Program-made: the position numbers and the translations under genes
The notes under the pieces: generated by a model
Databases searched by the model: none
Told to the model about the DNA's origin: nothing
Seen by the model: the letters and a program-made list of their open reading frames with translations, nothing else
Shown here: positions 43,673 to 52,725 of the stretch, in pieces
Numbering within the stretch: position 1 is the first letter of the stretch
How the letters are laid out: every line of letters starts with the position of its first letter
NCBI GenBank assembly: GCA_943787605.1
Contig: CALSNB010000002.1
Span: 124,001-188,000, forward strand
Source of the DNA: GCA-2697345 sp002697345
Lineage (GTDB): Bacteria > Pseudomonadota > Alphaproteobacteria > Rhodobacterales > Rhodobacteraceae
Reading direction: 5' to 3'
Length of the DNA stretch: 64,000 nt

Positions 43673-44659
43673 TCAGATTTTAAGTAGTATTTTGCCTCTG
43701 TGAGTTCCTGACTCCATAAGTTGATGAGCATTGACAACATCGCTTAATTCAAAAGTTTTATAAGTTGTGGGCTTAATTTGGTTTTTTTCAAAGAGGGGCC
43801 AGATTTTGTTTAACAGGTCTGCCGCTATCTCTGCTTTATACGCGTCTGGCCTTGACCGCAGCGTTGATCCAGTTAAATGCAAGCGTTTTAGCATTATTGG
43901 CATTAGATCAATATTAACCTTAGAGCCTTGATTGAAAGCTAATTGAATAATTCGGGCGTCATGACGGGAGGCTTTAATATTTCGAGAAATATAATCACCC
44001 CCTATAATATCAAGTATTATATCCGCCCCTCCAACAGCACGTAAAATTTTTACAAAATCTTCATTTTTGAAATTAATTGCTTGCTTAGCTCCTAGGTCAA
44101 TACAGTAATCGCAGGCGCTATCTGAGTCTGCGGTTGCAAATACGTTTAGACCTAATGCGTTACCAATCTGAATGGCGGTGGAGCCTATCCCTCCGGATCC
44201 ACCATGAATAAGGATATTATCACCTGGTTTGAATGATTGCTTAAAAAATAAATTACTCCACACAGTAAAATAGGTTTCAGGTAAACCCGCAGCATCAATT
44301 TTACTAACACCTTTAGGGATTCTTAGGCAGTGTTTTTTGTTGGCTACTACATATTCGGCATAACCACCTCCATTAGTTAGTGCACACACATGTTCACCAA
44401 TCTTAAATGAATTTTTTTCGTCATCAACTTCTATAACTTCTCCAGAAACTTCGAGACCTAGTAAAGAGGAGGCTCCTTTCGGGGCTGGGTATAGGCCGCG
44501 GCGTTGAACAAGATCAGGCCCGTTAACTCCAGCGGAAGTTACCTTTATCAATACTTCATTCTCATTCCTAGCAGGTAAGTTAGTTATTGTTGACTTTAAA
44601 ACTTCTGGCCCACCTGGCTCAGACATTGTTATAGCAATCATTGTAGTGGGTAATGTCAT
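43673..44659 (-). CDS. NAD(P)H-quinone oxidoreductase (PIG3-like MDR family)
   Basis: 328 residues. The N-terminal GroES-like domain includes the GVNGPDLVQRRGLYPAP segment, typical of the PIG3 branch, with no catalytic zinc ligands; the Rossmann motif GGSGGIGSTAIQIG is near residue 155. It probably reduces quinones with NADPH. ATG with GAGGG five bases upstream. It is divergent from the formate dehydrogenase with 300 bases between the starts. Confidence 0.92.
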   Translation of the reverse strand: MTLPTTMIAITMSEPGGPEVLKSTITNLPARNENEVLIKVTSAGVNGPDLVQRRGLYPAPKGASSLLGLEVSGEVIEVDDEKNSFKIGEHVCALTNGGGYAEYVVANKKHCLRIPKGVSKIDAAGLPETYFTVWSNLFFKQSFKPGDNILIHGGSGGIGSTAIQIGNALGLNVFATADSDSACDYCIDLGAKQAINFKNEDFVKILRAVGGADIILDIIGGDYISRNIKASRHDARIIQLAFNQGSKVNIDLMPIMLKRLHLTGSTLRSRPDAYKAEIAADLLNKIWPLFEKNQIKPTTYKTFELSDVVNAHQLMESGTHRGKILLKI

Positions 44660-44959
44660 ATCTGCCCTCAGAGTTGATTAATTAATAAAGTATATTTTTG
44701 TAACATTTTATTTTAATTGAATATTAAAATAACTTTTAATCCGTTGAAAGAATTAATTTCATTAATACCTCTTAGGTTATCAATTTTGATACTAGAATTT
44801 TAGGAATAGTTTTTAATACTTATTGTTGATCAATCTTGTGTATTTTCAGAGAAGTGTTGAACTTAGATAACAAAATAAGTCAGCGATCAGGAGTGGTGTT
44901 GTAAAAGGATACGTTTATGTTAAAGACAGTTTTATAATTGTTTTTAGGAGACTAATTTA
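44660..44959. promoter_or_regulatory. Divergent intergenic region of the quinone oxidoreductase and formate dehydrogenase genes
   Basis: A 300-base AT-rich spacer holding the promoters for both flanking genes. I see short palindromes (such as TTGATCAA near 44825) but no clear matched operator pair, and no copy of the TGGTATACCA palindrome found at sucC and gntR. Confidence 0.4.
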
Positions 44960-46651
44960 GTGGATCTTGTAGATAGTAGAAAAGGTATTTGGAAATCTGC
45001 GCCAGGAAAAGGAAGAAAAACTCCTAAGGGTAGGCAAGTTGTAGAACTTGCATCCCAACAAATCAGGGAACTTATAGGTGAACTGCCCTTAAGATCTGAT
45101 TTGTTGATAGAGTTTCTACACTTAATTCAGGATCGTTTTGGACATTTGAGTTCAGAACACATAAGTGCCTTGGCAGAAGAAATGCGACTCAGCCAAGTTG
45201 AAGTTTATGAGGTTGCAAGTTTTTATGCCCATTTTGATGTTGTAAAAGAGGGTGAGCCTGCGCCACCCGAGTTAACGATTAGAGTTTGTGATTCACTTTC
45301 TTGTGAGTTGGCGGGGGCGCAAGAGCTTAAAAGTGCTTTAGAGGAAGGTTTAGACCCAAAGCTTGTTAGAGTTTTACGTGCTCCCTGCATGGGGCGCTGT
45401 GATACTTCACCAGTTTTGGAGTTAGGGCATAACCACATTGACAATGCTACTTTTGAAAAAGTAAAGGCTGCAATATCTAAAGGAGAGACCCATCTTCGAA
45501 TGGTCGATTATGAAGGTTTAGATACTTATGTAGAAAACGGGGGATATTCGACACTCACTGACTATCGAAGTCACGGTGATTGGGAGACAGTCCAAGAGGC
45601 CGTCAGTGCAAGTGGTCTTAGAGGTCTAGGAGGCGCAGGTTTTCCTTCTGGCAAGAAATGGGGATTTGTTCGTGCCGCAAAGGGGCCAAGATACTTAGCT
45701 GTCAACGGTGATGAAGGTGAGCCTGGTACCTTTAAAGATCGATATTACTTGGAGCGGACTCCTCATCTATTTCTTGAAGGGATGTTAATTGCCGCTTGGG
45801 CAATTGAAGCTGATAAGTGCTTTATTTATATGAGGGATGAGTACCCTGTAGTTCTTGAGATTCTTAGACGAGAGATCAAAAATCTTGAAGATAAAGGCTA
45901 CATTTCAGTTGGTTTTATTGATTTAAGAAGAGGGGCTGGCGCCTATATTTGCGGCGAAGAAAGTGCTATGATAGAGTCAATTGAGGGTAAACGTGGTTTA
46001 CCGAGGCATCGCCCTCCTTATGTCGCGCAAGTCGGAATTTTTAACAAACCAACTTTAGTGCATAATGTTGAAACTTTACACTGGGTTGCAAAAGTATGTA
46101 GGGATGGTTCAGCGGTTCTAAACTCAATCGAGAAAAACGGTCGCACGGGATTAAGAAGTTATTCGGTTTCAGGGCGGATAAAAAATCCGGGTGTCTATCT
46201 GTTACCCTCCGGTTCTACTATTAATGACATCGTCTTGGCTGCTGGAGGTATGCTTGAGGGTCATATTTTTAAAGCTTATCAGCCTGGAGGTCCTTCTTCT
46301 GGGATACTGCCCGCTAGCTTAGACAACGTCCCTTTAGATTTTGACACTTTGCAGCCGTTGGGAACATTTATTGGTTCGGCAGCAGTAGTTGTCTTATCTC
46401 AACTGGATCGAGTGAGGGATGCAGCGCTAAATATGCTCAGGTTTTTTGAAGATGAAAGCTGCGGTCAATGTACGCCTTGTCGAACAGGTTGCAGTAAGGC
46501 GGTGCAATTGATGGAAAAAGACATTTGGGATAAAGAGATATTAAGTGATTTATGTCAGGTAATGGAGGATGCTTCAATATGTGGACTTGGACAAGCAGCG
46601 CCAAATCCTATAAGATTAACTATGAAATATTTCCCTGAAGAGATAAGTTAG
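44960..46651 (+). CDS. NAD-dependent formate dehydrogenase, fused NuoE-NuoF-like subunit
   Basis: 563 residues; GTG start with TAGGAG nine bases upstream. Residues about 1-180 are NuoE-like with the [2Fe-2S] ligands Cys110, Cys115, Cys143 and Cys147. The rest is NuoF-like: the FMN/NADH site GLRGLGGAGFPSG and AVNGDEGEPGTFKD, then GAGAYICGEES, and a 4Fe-4S site at Cys501, Cys504 and Cys507. In FdsGBA enzymes these are separate proteins; the fusion matches the FDH1-type beta subunit of methylotrophs. It passes electrons from the catalytic subunit to NAD+. Confidence 0.93.
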   Translation: MDLVDSRKGIWKSAPGKGRKTPKGRQVVELASQQIRELIGELPLRSDLLIEFLHLIQDRFGHLSSEHISALAEEMRLSQVEVYEVASFYAHFDVVKEGEPAPPELTIRVCDSLSCELAGAQELKSALEEGLDPKLVRVLRAPCMGRCDTSPVLELGHNHIDNATFEKVKAAISKGETHLRMVDYEGLDTYVENGGYSTLTDYRSHGDWETVQEAVSASGLRGLGGAGFPSGKKWGFVRAAKGPRYLAVNGDEGEPGTFKDRYYLERTPHLFLEGMLIAAWAIEADKCFIYMRDEYPVVLEILRREIKNLEDKGYISVGFIDLRRGAGAYICGEESAMIESIEGKRGLPRHRPPYVAQVGIFNKPTLVHNVETLHWVAKVCRDGSAVLNSIEKNGRTGLRSYSVSGRIKNPGVYLLPSGSTINDIVLAAGGMLEGHIFKAYQPGGPSSGILPASLDNVPLDFDTLQPLGTFIGSAAVVVLSQLDRVRDAALNMLRFFEDESCGQCTPCRTGCSKAVQLMEKDIWDKEILSDLCQVMEDASICGLGQAAPNPIRLTMKYFPEEIS

Positions 46652-46659
46652 GATAGAAT

Positions 46660-49428
46660 ATGTTTGATTCAGCCAATCAAAAAATGGTGACATTTGTCTT
46701 GGATGGGGAAGAAGTTTCGGTTCCTGAGGATTCAACAATTTGGGAAGCTGCTAACGGTCAGGGAATACAAATCCCATATCTTTGCCATAAACCGGAACCT
46801 GGGTATAGGTCTGATGGAAACTGCCGAGCATGCATGGTGGAAATTGAGGGTGAACGCGTTCTAGCGGCTTCTTGTGTACGTAATGTTAGTGAAGGAATGA
46901 TCGTTAACTCAGACTCTGCTAGAGCAAAAACTGCTAGAGCTACGATAGTAGAGCTCCTAGTTGCCGATCAACCAAAAGTTCCTCATGATATTTCTTCGCA
47001 CTTTTGGGATATGGCAAAAGTAAATGATGTTAAAGAGAGCAGGTTTCCTTCGCGTGATCCAGTAACTGTGCCTTTGCTGGATAATACGCACGTAGCTATG
47101 AATGTGAATTTAGACTCTTGTATCCATTGCAATTTGTGTGTTCGTGCATGCAGAGAAGTTCAAGTAAATGACGTAATTGGAATGGCGGGTCGTGGGCAGA
47201 ATTCGCAAGTTGTTTTTGATATAGCAGACCCCATGGGTGACTCGACTTGCGTGGGTTGTGGCGAATGTGTTCAAGCTTGCCCAACAGGCGCACTCATGCC
47301 CGCAACTGTATTAGACAGCGAGCAGACTGGTGATAGTAAGGATTTTGACCGAGAGGTTAAGTCGATATGTCCATACTGCGGTGTTGGGTGCCAGCTTTCC
47401 TTTAAGGTTAAGGATGAAAAAATAAAATATGTAGAAGGTATAAATGGTCCTGCTAACGAAAATAGACTTTGTGTTAAGGGCCGTTTTGGGTTTGACTATG
47501 TCCACCATAAGCATCGATTGACAAAACCTTTAGTTCGTTTGGAAAATGCTCCGGCGAAAGGACTCAATGTTGATCCGTCTAATCCCTTAACTCACTTTAG
47601 GGAGGCAAGCTGGGAAGAAGCGTTGGATATCGCTGCAAATGGTTTTGCCCATGAGCGGGATATATCAGGTGATCGTGTTGCTGGCTTCGGTTCAGCTAAG
47701 TGTTCAAATGAAGAAGCGTATCTATTTCAAAAACTTATACGGCAAGGTTTTGGTCATAATAATGTGGATCATTGTACCAGACTTTGTCATGCTTCTTCTG
47801 TAGCAGCTCTTATGGAAAATGTAGGTTCGGCTGCTGTTACGGCAACGTTCAATGAGATTGAAAATGCAGATGTGGCAATTGTTATTGGTGCCAATCCTAC
47901 AGAAAATCATCCAGTTGCGGCGACTTATTTTAAGCAATTTGTTAAACGAGGTGGAAAGTTAATAGTTATGGATCCCCGTGGTCAAGGTTTAAAGCGGCAT
48001 GCTGAACATATGCTTCAATTTCGGCCAGGAACAGATGTGGCAATGCTAAATGCTATAATGAATGTAATAGTTGAAGAAGAATTATATGATAGACAGTATA
48101 TTGATGGTTATACAGAAAATTGGGATGCGATGAAGGAGCACCTCAAACAGTTTTCTCCTGAAAGTATGTCTGAGTTTTGTGGAGTTAAAGCAGATAAATT
48201 GCGAGCAGTTGCTCGAGATTTTGCTAAGGCTAAATCGGCAATGATATTCTGGGGTATGGGTATTTCGCAGCATATCCATGGAACGGATAATTCTAGATGC
48301 CTTATTTCTTTGGCGTTGATGTGCGGTCAAGTTGGTAGACCTGGGACCGGGCTTCATCCTTTACGAGGACAAAATAACGTCCAAGGTGCCTCTGACGCTG
48401 GCTTGATTCCAATGTTTTTACCAGATTATCAGAGCGTTGCTGACGAAGGAGTCCGATCTGCGTTTAACGAAATCTGGAAAACAGGGGCGATCGCGGCAGA
48501 AAAAGGATTAACAGTTATGGAAATCATGGATGCTGTGCATGACGATAAAATTTCATCCCTGTATATTCTTGGTGAAAACCCTGCAATGTCTGACCCTGAT
48601 TTAGGTCATGCGAGGGGTGCGTTATCAAAGTTGAAGCATTTAGTTGTTCAAGATATTTTTATTACAGAGACAGCAAATTATGCTGATGTTATTTTGCCAG
48701 CATCAGCTTGGGCAGAAAAAACTGGAACTGTTACTAATACAAATAGACAAGTTCAAATGGGCCGAAAAGCTATAGACCCGCCCGGGGAAGCGCGTGAAGA
48801 CTGGTGGATCACAGTTCAGTTGGCAAAGCGTCTTGGACTAGATTGGAATTACACTCATCCCAAACAGGTTTTTGCAGAAATGAAGCATTCAATGAAATCT
48901 CTAGACCACATTACTTGGGAGAGGTTAGAGAATGAGTCTGTAGTAACTTATCCTTCCCTAAGTGAAACAGATCCTGGGCAGTCCATAGTTTTTGGTGACG
49001 GCTTTCCTCGAGCAGATGGGAGAGCAAAATTCACACCCGCAAATATTATAGCTCCAGCTGAAATACCTGACGATGAATATCCAATGATTTTAACTACTGG
49101 TCGACAGTTAGAGCATTGGCATACTGGTTCTATGACGAGGCGTACAAAGGTACTTGATGCTGTGGAGCCACAAGCGAATGCCTCCTTGCATCCGCGAACA
49201 TTACGCAAAATGGGAGTTGAGCCTGGGGAATCGATAGATATAGAAACACGTCGTGGGAAAATTTCTATTATGGCAAGAGCAGATAAGGCAGTGTCAGAAG
49301 ATATGGTATTTTTGCCTTTCGCTTTTGTTGAGGCTGCCGCCAATATGCTCACAAATCCAGTAGTCGATCCTTATGGTAAAATTCCTGAATTTAAGTTCTC
49401 AGCCTGTAAAGTGGAAAGAACGATTTAG
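46660..49428 (+). CDS. NAD-dependent formate dehydrogenase, molybdopterin catalytic subunit
   Basis: 922 residues. N-terminal [2Fe-2S] ligands Cys42, Cys55, Cys58 and Cys72; then two ferredoxin-like 4Fe-4S motifs, CIHCNLCVRAC and CVGCGECVQACPTGAL; a proximal 4Fe-4S site at CPYCGVGC; and the metal-binding Cys376 followed by His377 in TRLCHASSV. Soluble enzyme oxidising formate to CO2 with NAD+. Whether Mo or W is bound cannot be told; the fused partner favours the FDH1 (W) type. fdhD and a small FdsD subunit are not in the window. Starts eight bases after the beta gene. Confidence 0.94.
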   Translation: MFDSANQKMVTFVLDGEEVSVPEDSTIWEAANGQGIQIPYLCHKPEPGYRSDGNCRACMVEIEGERVLAASCVRNVSEGMIVNSDSARAKTARATIVELLVADQPKVPHDISSHFWDMAKVNDVKESRFPSRDPVTVPLLDNTHVAMNVNLDSCIHCNLCVRACREVQVNDVIGMAGRGQNSQVVFDIADPMGDSTCVGCGECVQACPTGALMPATVLDSEQTGDSKDFDREVKSICPYCGVGCQLSFKVKDEKIKYVEGINGPANENRLCVKGRFGFDYVHHKHRLTKPLVRLENAPAKGLNVDPSNPLTHFREASWEEALDIAANGFAHERDISGDRVAGFGSAKCSNEEAYLFQKLIRQGFGHNNVDHCTRLCHASSVAALMENVGSAAVTATFNEIENADVAIVIGANPTENHPVAATYFKQFVKRGGKLIVMDPRGQGLKRHAEHMLQFRPGTDVAMLNAIMNVIVEEELYDRQYIDGYTENWDAMKEHLKQFSPESMSEFCGVKADKLRAVARDFAKAKSAMIFWGMGISQHIHGTDNSRCLISLALMCGQVGRPGTGLHPLRGQNNVQGASDAGLIPMFLPDYQSVADEGVRSAFNEIWKTGAIAAEKGLTVMEIMDAVHDDKISSLYILGENPAMSDPDLGHARGALSKLKHLVVQDIFITETANYADVILPASAWAEKTGTVTNTNRQVQMGRKAIDPPGEAREDWWITVQLAKRLGLDWNYTHPKQVFAEMKHSMKSLDHITWERLENESVVTYPSLSETDPGQSIVFGDGFPRADGRAKFTPANIIAPAEIPDDEYPMILTTGRQLEHWHTGSMTRRTKVLDAVEPQANASLHPRTLRKMGVEPGESIDIETRRGKISIMARADKAVSEDMVFLPFAFVEAAANMLTNPVVDPYGKIPEFKFSACKVERTI

Positions 49429-49608
49429 TAAAATATTTTTTTGTAAGTCTAGTTTTAATCGTTTTGTAAATTAGCAAACATTATAGTTTTGGAGATATTA
49501 TTAATATAGATTTCGTTTTTACTGAATAAGTAGAATATAGGATTTACTGAGGACACTAACAGATTTTATTTAACAGAATTTTGACTTCTAAATGGTTTTT
49601 GGCAACAC
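49429..49608. other. AT-rich spacer after formate dehydrogenase
   Basis: Nothing coding is seen. It separates the fdh operon from the sucC promoter that begins at 49609. No strong terminator hairpin is visible. Confidence 0.4.
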
Positions 49609-49682
49609 TTGACCCTATCAACGTCAGGTGTATGGTATACCACATGGCAACCATTTAATTTCTATTAGTGTAGCTATCAACC
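49609..49682 (+). promoter_or_regulatory. sucC promoter/operator block (repeat copy A)
   Basis: TTGACC (49609-49614), a 16-base spacer and TATGGT (49631-49636), with the perfect palindrome TGGTATACCA at 49633-49642 overlapping the -10. A second shared element TGTAGCTATCAACC lies at 49669-49682, just before the ribosome site of sucC. The same layout occurs at 51874-51948. The palindrome matches the t.GTa.tAC.a pattern of FadR/FCD-type GntR regulators. Promoter and protein binding are inference. Confidence 0.75.
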
Positions 49683-49707
49683 GATTGGCTCTTTTGGAGA
49701 TAAAGCT

Positions 49708-50901
49708 ATGAATATTCATGAATACCAAGCAAAAAATATTTTAAAATCTTTTGGAGCTAAAGTTGGCCGAGGAGAGATAATTACGTCATTAGACCACGCT
49801 CAAGATATGATTGATAAAATGCCTGGACCTGTTTGGGTGGTTAAAAGTCAAATACATGCTGGTGGTAGAGGGAAGGGTAAATTCAAAGAGCTAGATTCTA
49901 ATGCGAAAGGAGGAGTTAGGGTTTCCTTTTCAAAGGAGGAGGCGGTTTTAAATGTCAAAGAGATGTTTAAAAAAACATTAGTCACAGAGCAAACCGGTCC
50001 ATCTGGAAAACAGGTTAATCGTATATATATCGAAGATGGTGCTGATATAGAACGGGAACTTTATCTTTCTATTTTAGTTGATCGGGTGAACGGTAAGTCT
50101 TCTTTTGTCGTGTCTACAGAGGGTGGTATGGACATTGAGGCTGTTGCTAAAAGTAACCCTGAGCTTATTTTCTCTTTTGGTATAGATTCTAGCGTAGGTT
50201 GTACTAAAATGAATGCATCTAACATAGCAAAGGCTCTTGAGTTGGAAGGTCAGGCCTTTGAAGATGGCTTACAATTGTTTAATAACTTGTATCGTGCTTT
50301 TGTTGAAAAAGATATGAGTCTATTAGAAATTAACCCTCTAATAGTTACTAAAAAAAATGAATTGCAGGTTTTAGACGCAAAAGTATCTTTCGACAGTAAT
50401 GCACTATTCAGGCAACCTGAGTTATTGTCTTTGCGAGACGAGACTGAAGAAGACCCCAAGGAAATTGAGGCTTCAAAATTTGACCTTTCATATATCGCAT
50501 TGGATGGAGAGATAGGTTGCATGGTGAATGGTGCAGGCCTTGCAATGGCGACTATGGATATAATTAAATTATATGGGGCTGAGCCGGCTAACTTTTTAGA
50601 TGTCGGCGGTGGAGCTACAGCAGAAAAGGTAACAGCAGCGTTCAAGATTATAACGTCTGACCCCCAAGTTAAAGGTATCTTAGTTAATATTTTTGGTGGA
50701 ATTATGCGTTGCGATGTGATTGCTAAAGGTGTTGTTCAGGCAGTCAAAGATGTGGGACTAGACGTGCCATTGGTAGTCAGGCTGGAGGGAACAAAGGTAA
50801 GTGAAGGAAAATCGATAATCAACGCTAGCGGATTAAATGTTATTACTGCCGACGATCTCGATGATGCTGCAAAGAAAATCGTTCAAGCGGTAAAGGGATA
50901 A
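49708..50901 (+). CDS. sucC: Succinyl-CoA synthetase beta subunit
   Basis: 397 residues. MNIHEYQAKNILKSFG opens the ATP-grasp domain; AGGRGKG and RELYLSILVDR follow, and the C-terminal domain contains NGAGLAMATMDIIKLYGAEPANFLDVGGG. It makes succinyl-CoA from succinate, CoA and a nucleoside triphosphate, or the reverse in the TCA cycle. It closely matches alphaproteobacterial SucC rather than malate thiokinase, as I recall those. It is separate from the usual sucAB genes and shares an operator with the oxalate operon next door. Confidence 0.95.
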   Translation: MNIHEYQAKNILKSFGAKVGRGEIITSLDHAQDMIDKMPGPVWVVKSQIHAGGRGKGKFKELDSNAKGGVRVSFSKEEAVLNVKEMFKKTLVTEQTGPSGKQVNRIYIEDGADIERELYLSILVDRVNGKSSFVVSTEGGMDIEAVAKSNPELIFSFGIDSSVGCTKMNASNIAKALELEGQAFEDGLQLFNNLYRAFVEKDMSLLEINPLIVTKKNELQVLDAKVSFDSNALFRQPELLSLRDETEEDPKEIEASKFDLSYIALDGEIGCMVNGAGLAMATMDIIKLYGAEPANFLDVGGGATAEKVTAAFKIITSDPQVKGILVNIFGGIMRCDVIAKGVVQAVKDVGLDVPLVVRLEGTKVSEGKSIINASGLNVITADDLDDAAKKIVQAVKG

Positions 50902-50904
50902 CCA

Positions 50905-51810
50905 ATGTCTATTTTAATTAATAAAGATACTAAAATAATTGTACAGGGCTTAACTGGAAAGACCGGTACCTTCCATACAGAGCAGGCATTAGCATATCAC
51001 AAAACCCAAGTTGTTGCAGGTACTCACCCAACTAAAGGCGGTCAAGATTGGTTGGGATCTAATGGAGAGAGTTTGCCAATTTTCTCTTCAGTTGCAGAGG
51101 CTTGTGAAAAGACTGGTGCCACATCTTCTGTAATATATGTTCCTCCGGCAGGTGCTGCTTTAGCCATAGAAGAAGCAATTGACGCTCAGATAGAGTTGAT
51201 AACGTGCATTACTGAGGGTGTCCCAGTCCAAGATATGGTTCGAGTAAAAGAAAAGTTAGAAAAATCAAACTCAAGATTAATTGGCCCTAACTGTCCAGGC
51301 TTGATGACCCCTGATGAATGCAAGATCGGGATAATGCCAGGCAGTATTTTTAAAAAGGGGTCTGTAGGAGTTTTGTCTCGTTCAGGAACTTTGACCTATG
51401 AGGCTGTCTTTCAAACAACTGTGGCTGGGCTTGGTCAGACATCAGCTGTTGGGATTGGTGGTGATCCTGTTAAAGGAACAGAGTTTATCGATGTCCTAGA
51501 GTTATTTTTGGCTGATCCTGAGACACTATCTATTATTATGATTGGAGAAATTGGGGGATCAGCAGAAGAAGAGGCGGCTCAGTTCTTAATTGATGAAGCA
51601 AGAAGAGGTTATTCAAAGCCAACGGTAGGCTTTATTGCTGGAAGAACAGCTCCTCCTGGCCGCACCATGGGTCATGCTGGAGCAGTTATATCTGGAGGCA
51701 AGGGAGGAGCGGAAGAGAAAATCCAAGCTTTGGAAGCCGCAGGTGTAACTGTATCACCATCACCAGCTAAGCTTGGAGAGACTCTTTTGAAAGCTTTAGA
51801 AAAAACTTAA
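50905..51810 (+). CDS. sucD: Succinyl-CoA synthetase alpha subunit
   Basis: 301 residues. CoA-binding opening INKDTKIIVQGLTGKTGTFHTEQAL, RLIGPNCPGLMTPDECKIGIMPG, and the active-site His257 in GRTMGHAGAVISGG. It is three bases after sucC, so one operon. The Frc enzyme encoded just downstream can use succinyl-CoA as donor in other bacteria; a role in priming oxalate activation is therefore possible (inference). Confidence 0.95.
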   Translation: MSILINKDTKIIVQGLTGKTGTFHTEQALAYHKTQVVAGTHPTKGGQDWLGSNGESLPIFSSVAEACEKTGATSSVIYVPPAGAALAIEEAIDAQIELITCITEGVPVQDMVRVKEKLEKSNSRLIGPNCPGLMTPDECKIGIMPGSIFKKGSVGVLSRSGTLTYEAVFQTTVAGLGQTSAVGIGGDPVKGTEFIDVLELFLADPETLSIIMIGEIGGSAEEEAAQFLIDEARRGYSKPTVGFIAGRTAPPGRTMGHAGAVISGGKGGAEEKIQALEAAGVTVSPSPAKLGETLLKALEKT

Positions 51811-51873
51811 AATACCTTAGTATCAGCACCACATTTAAGTAGAAAAACTCTCTAACATGCCTGGATTCATTGC

Positions 51874-51948
51874 TTGACGTTAGTGGTGTCAGATGTATGG
51901 TATACCACATAGCATATATTTTTGGTTCTGTTTATGTAGCTATCAACC
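51874..51948 (+). promoter_or_regulatory. gntR-oxc promoter/operator block (repeat copy B)
   Basis: TTGACG (51874-51879), 16-base spacer, TATGGT (51896-51901), palindrome TGGTATACCA at 51898-51907, then TGTAGCTATCAACC at 51935-51948. All elements keep the copy A order, and the spacing differs by at most one base. The shared core GTATGGTATACCACAT is identical in both. The gntR TTG start and its GGGGAGGA ribosome site follow directly. Confidence 0.75.
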
Positions 51949-51963
51949 TGGGGAGGATTATAT

Positions 51964-52710
51964 TTGTCATTTAGTGATTTATTAAAGCCCGTTTCTATTA
52001 ATTTTACATTAAAGGATCATACCTACTCCCTTTTAAAAGATGCTATATTAAAAATGGATATATATAGTCCAACTGCTCAGCTCCGGCTGGACGAAAGAAA
52101 TCTTGCGTCACAACTAAGAATTTCTCGAACACCGATACGTGAAGCTTTAGCTCGTTTAGCGCAGGACGGTTTAGTTGAAATACAACCTCGAAAAGGTGTT
52201 TTTATATGTCAGAAGACAAGAAGTGAAATTTTAGAGATGATAGTTACTTGGGCTGCTTTAGAAAGTATGGCAGCTCGCCTAGCAACTACTGTTGCCAGTG
52301 ACTCAAGTTTAAAAGCACTTAGAAAGTTTGCGATGAAGCATAGTACTAGTGCCACTAAAGCTGAATTAAGTGAATACTCTGATGCAAATATTAAGTTTCA
52401 CCAGTGGATTTTAGAGTTATCAGGGTGTGAGTTATTAAGAACCACTGCAGATGGACTGTTTATGCACATGTATTCAGTTCGTCGTCGCGCAATGGGTGAA
52501 AGCGACAGGGCGTCAAGGTCAGTGCAGGACCATATGCAGATAATTGAGGCCCTAGAAGCTCGAGACCCTGAGCTGGCGTCTAAGCGCGTATTGGAGCATA
52601 CGATGCGATTACATGCGCATGTTGATAAGACCTGGACAAGACTTGAAAGCTTGAGCTCTGGGGAAGATGATGGAGATCATTTTAATTTGTTAGAAAATAG
52701 CTTTAGTTAA
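51964..52710 (+). CDS. GntR family regulator, FCD (FadR-like) domain
   Basis: 248 residues; TTG start with GGGGAGGA upstream. N-terminal winged helix with DERNLASQLRISRTPIREALARLAQDGLVE (about 40-70), then an FCD domain (about 90-225) with DANIKFHQW and further His residues that usually bind a metal and a small acid effector. It heads the oxc operon and sits below the palindrome of the type its family binds, so autoregulation is likely. Oxalate, glyoxylate or formate-related acids are candidate effectors (inference). Confidence 0.92.
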   Translation: MSFSDLLKPVSINFTLKDHTYSLLKDAILKMDIYSPTAQLRLDERNLASQLRISRTPIREALARLAQDGLVEIQPRKGVFICQKTRSEILEMIVTWAALESMAARLATTVASDSSLKALRKFAMKHSTSATKAELSEYSDANIKFHQWILELSGCELLRTTADGLFMHMYSVRRRAMGESDRASRSVQDHMQIIEALEARDPELASKRVLEHTMRLHAHVDKTWTRLESLSSGEDDGDHFNLLENSFS

Positions 52711-52725
52711 GGAGCATTAAAGAAA

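Noticed and set aside
49708..51810. Malate thiokinase (mtkAB) of a serine cycle
   Set aside because: The residues around the nucleotide and CoA sites read like standard alphaproteobacterial SucC and SucD, and no malyl-CoA lyase or other serine-cycle gene is near.
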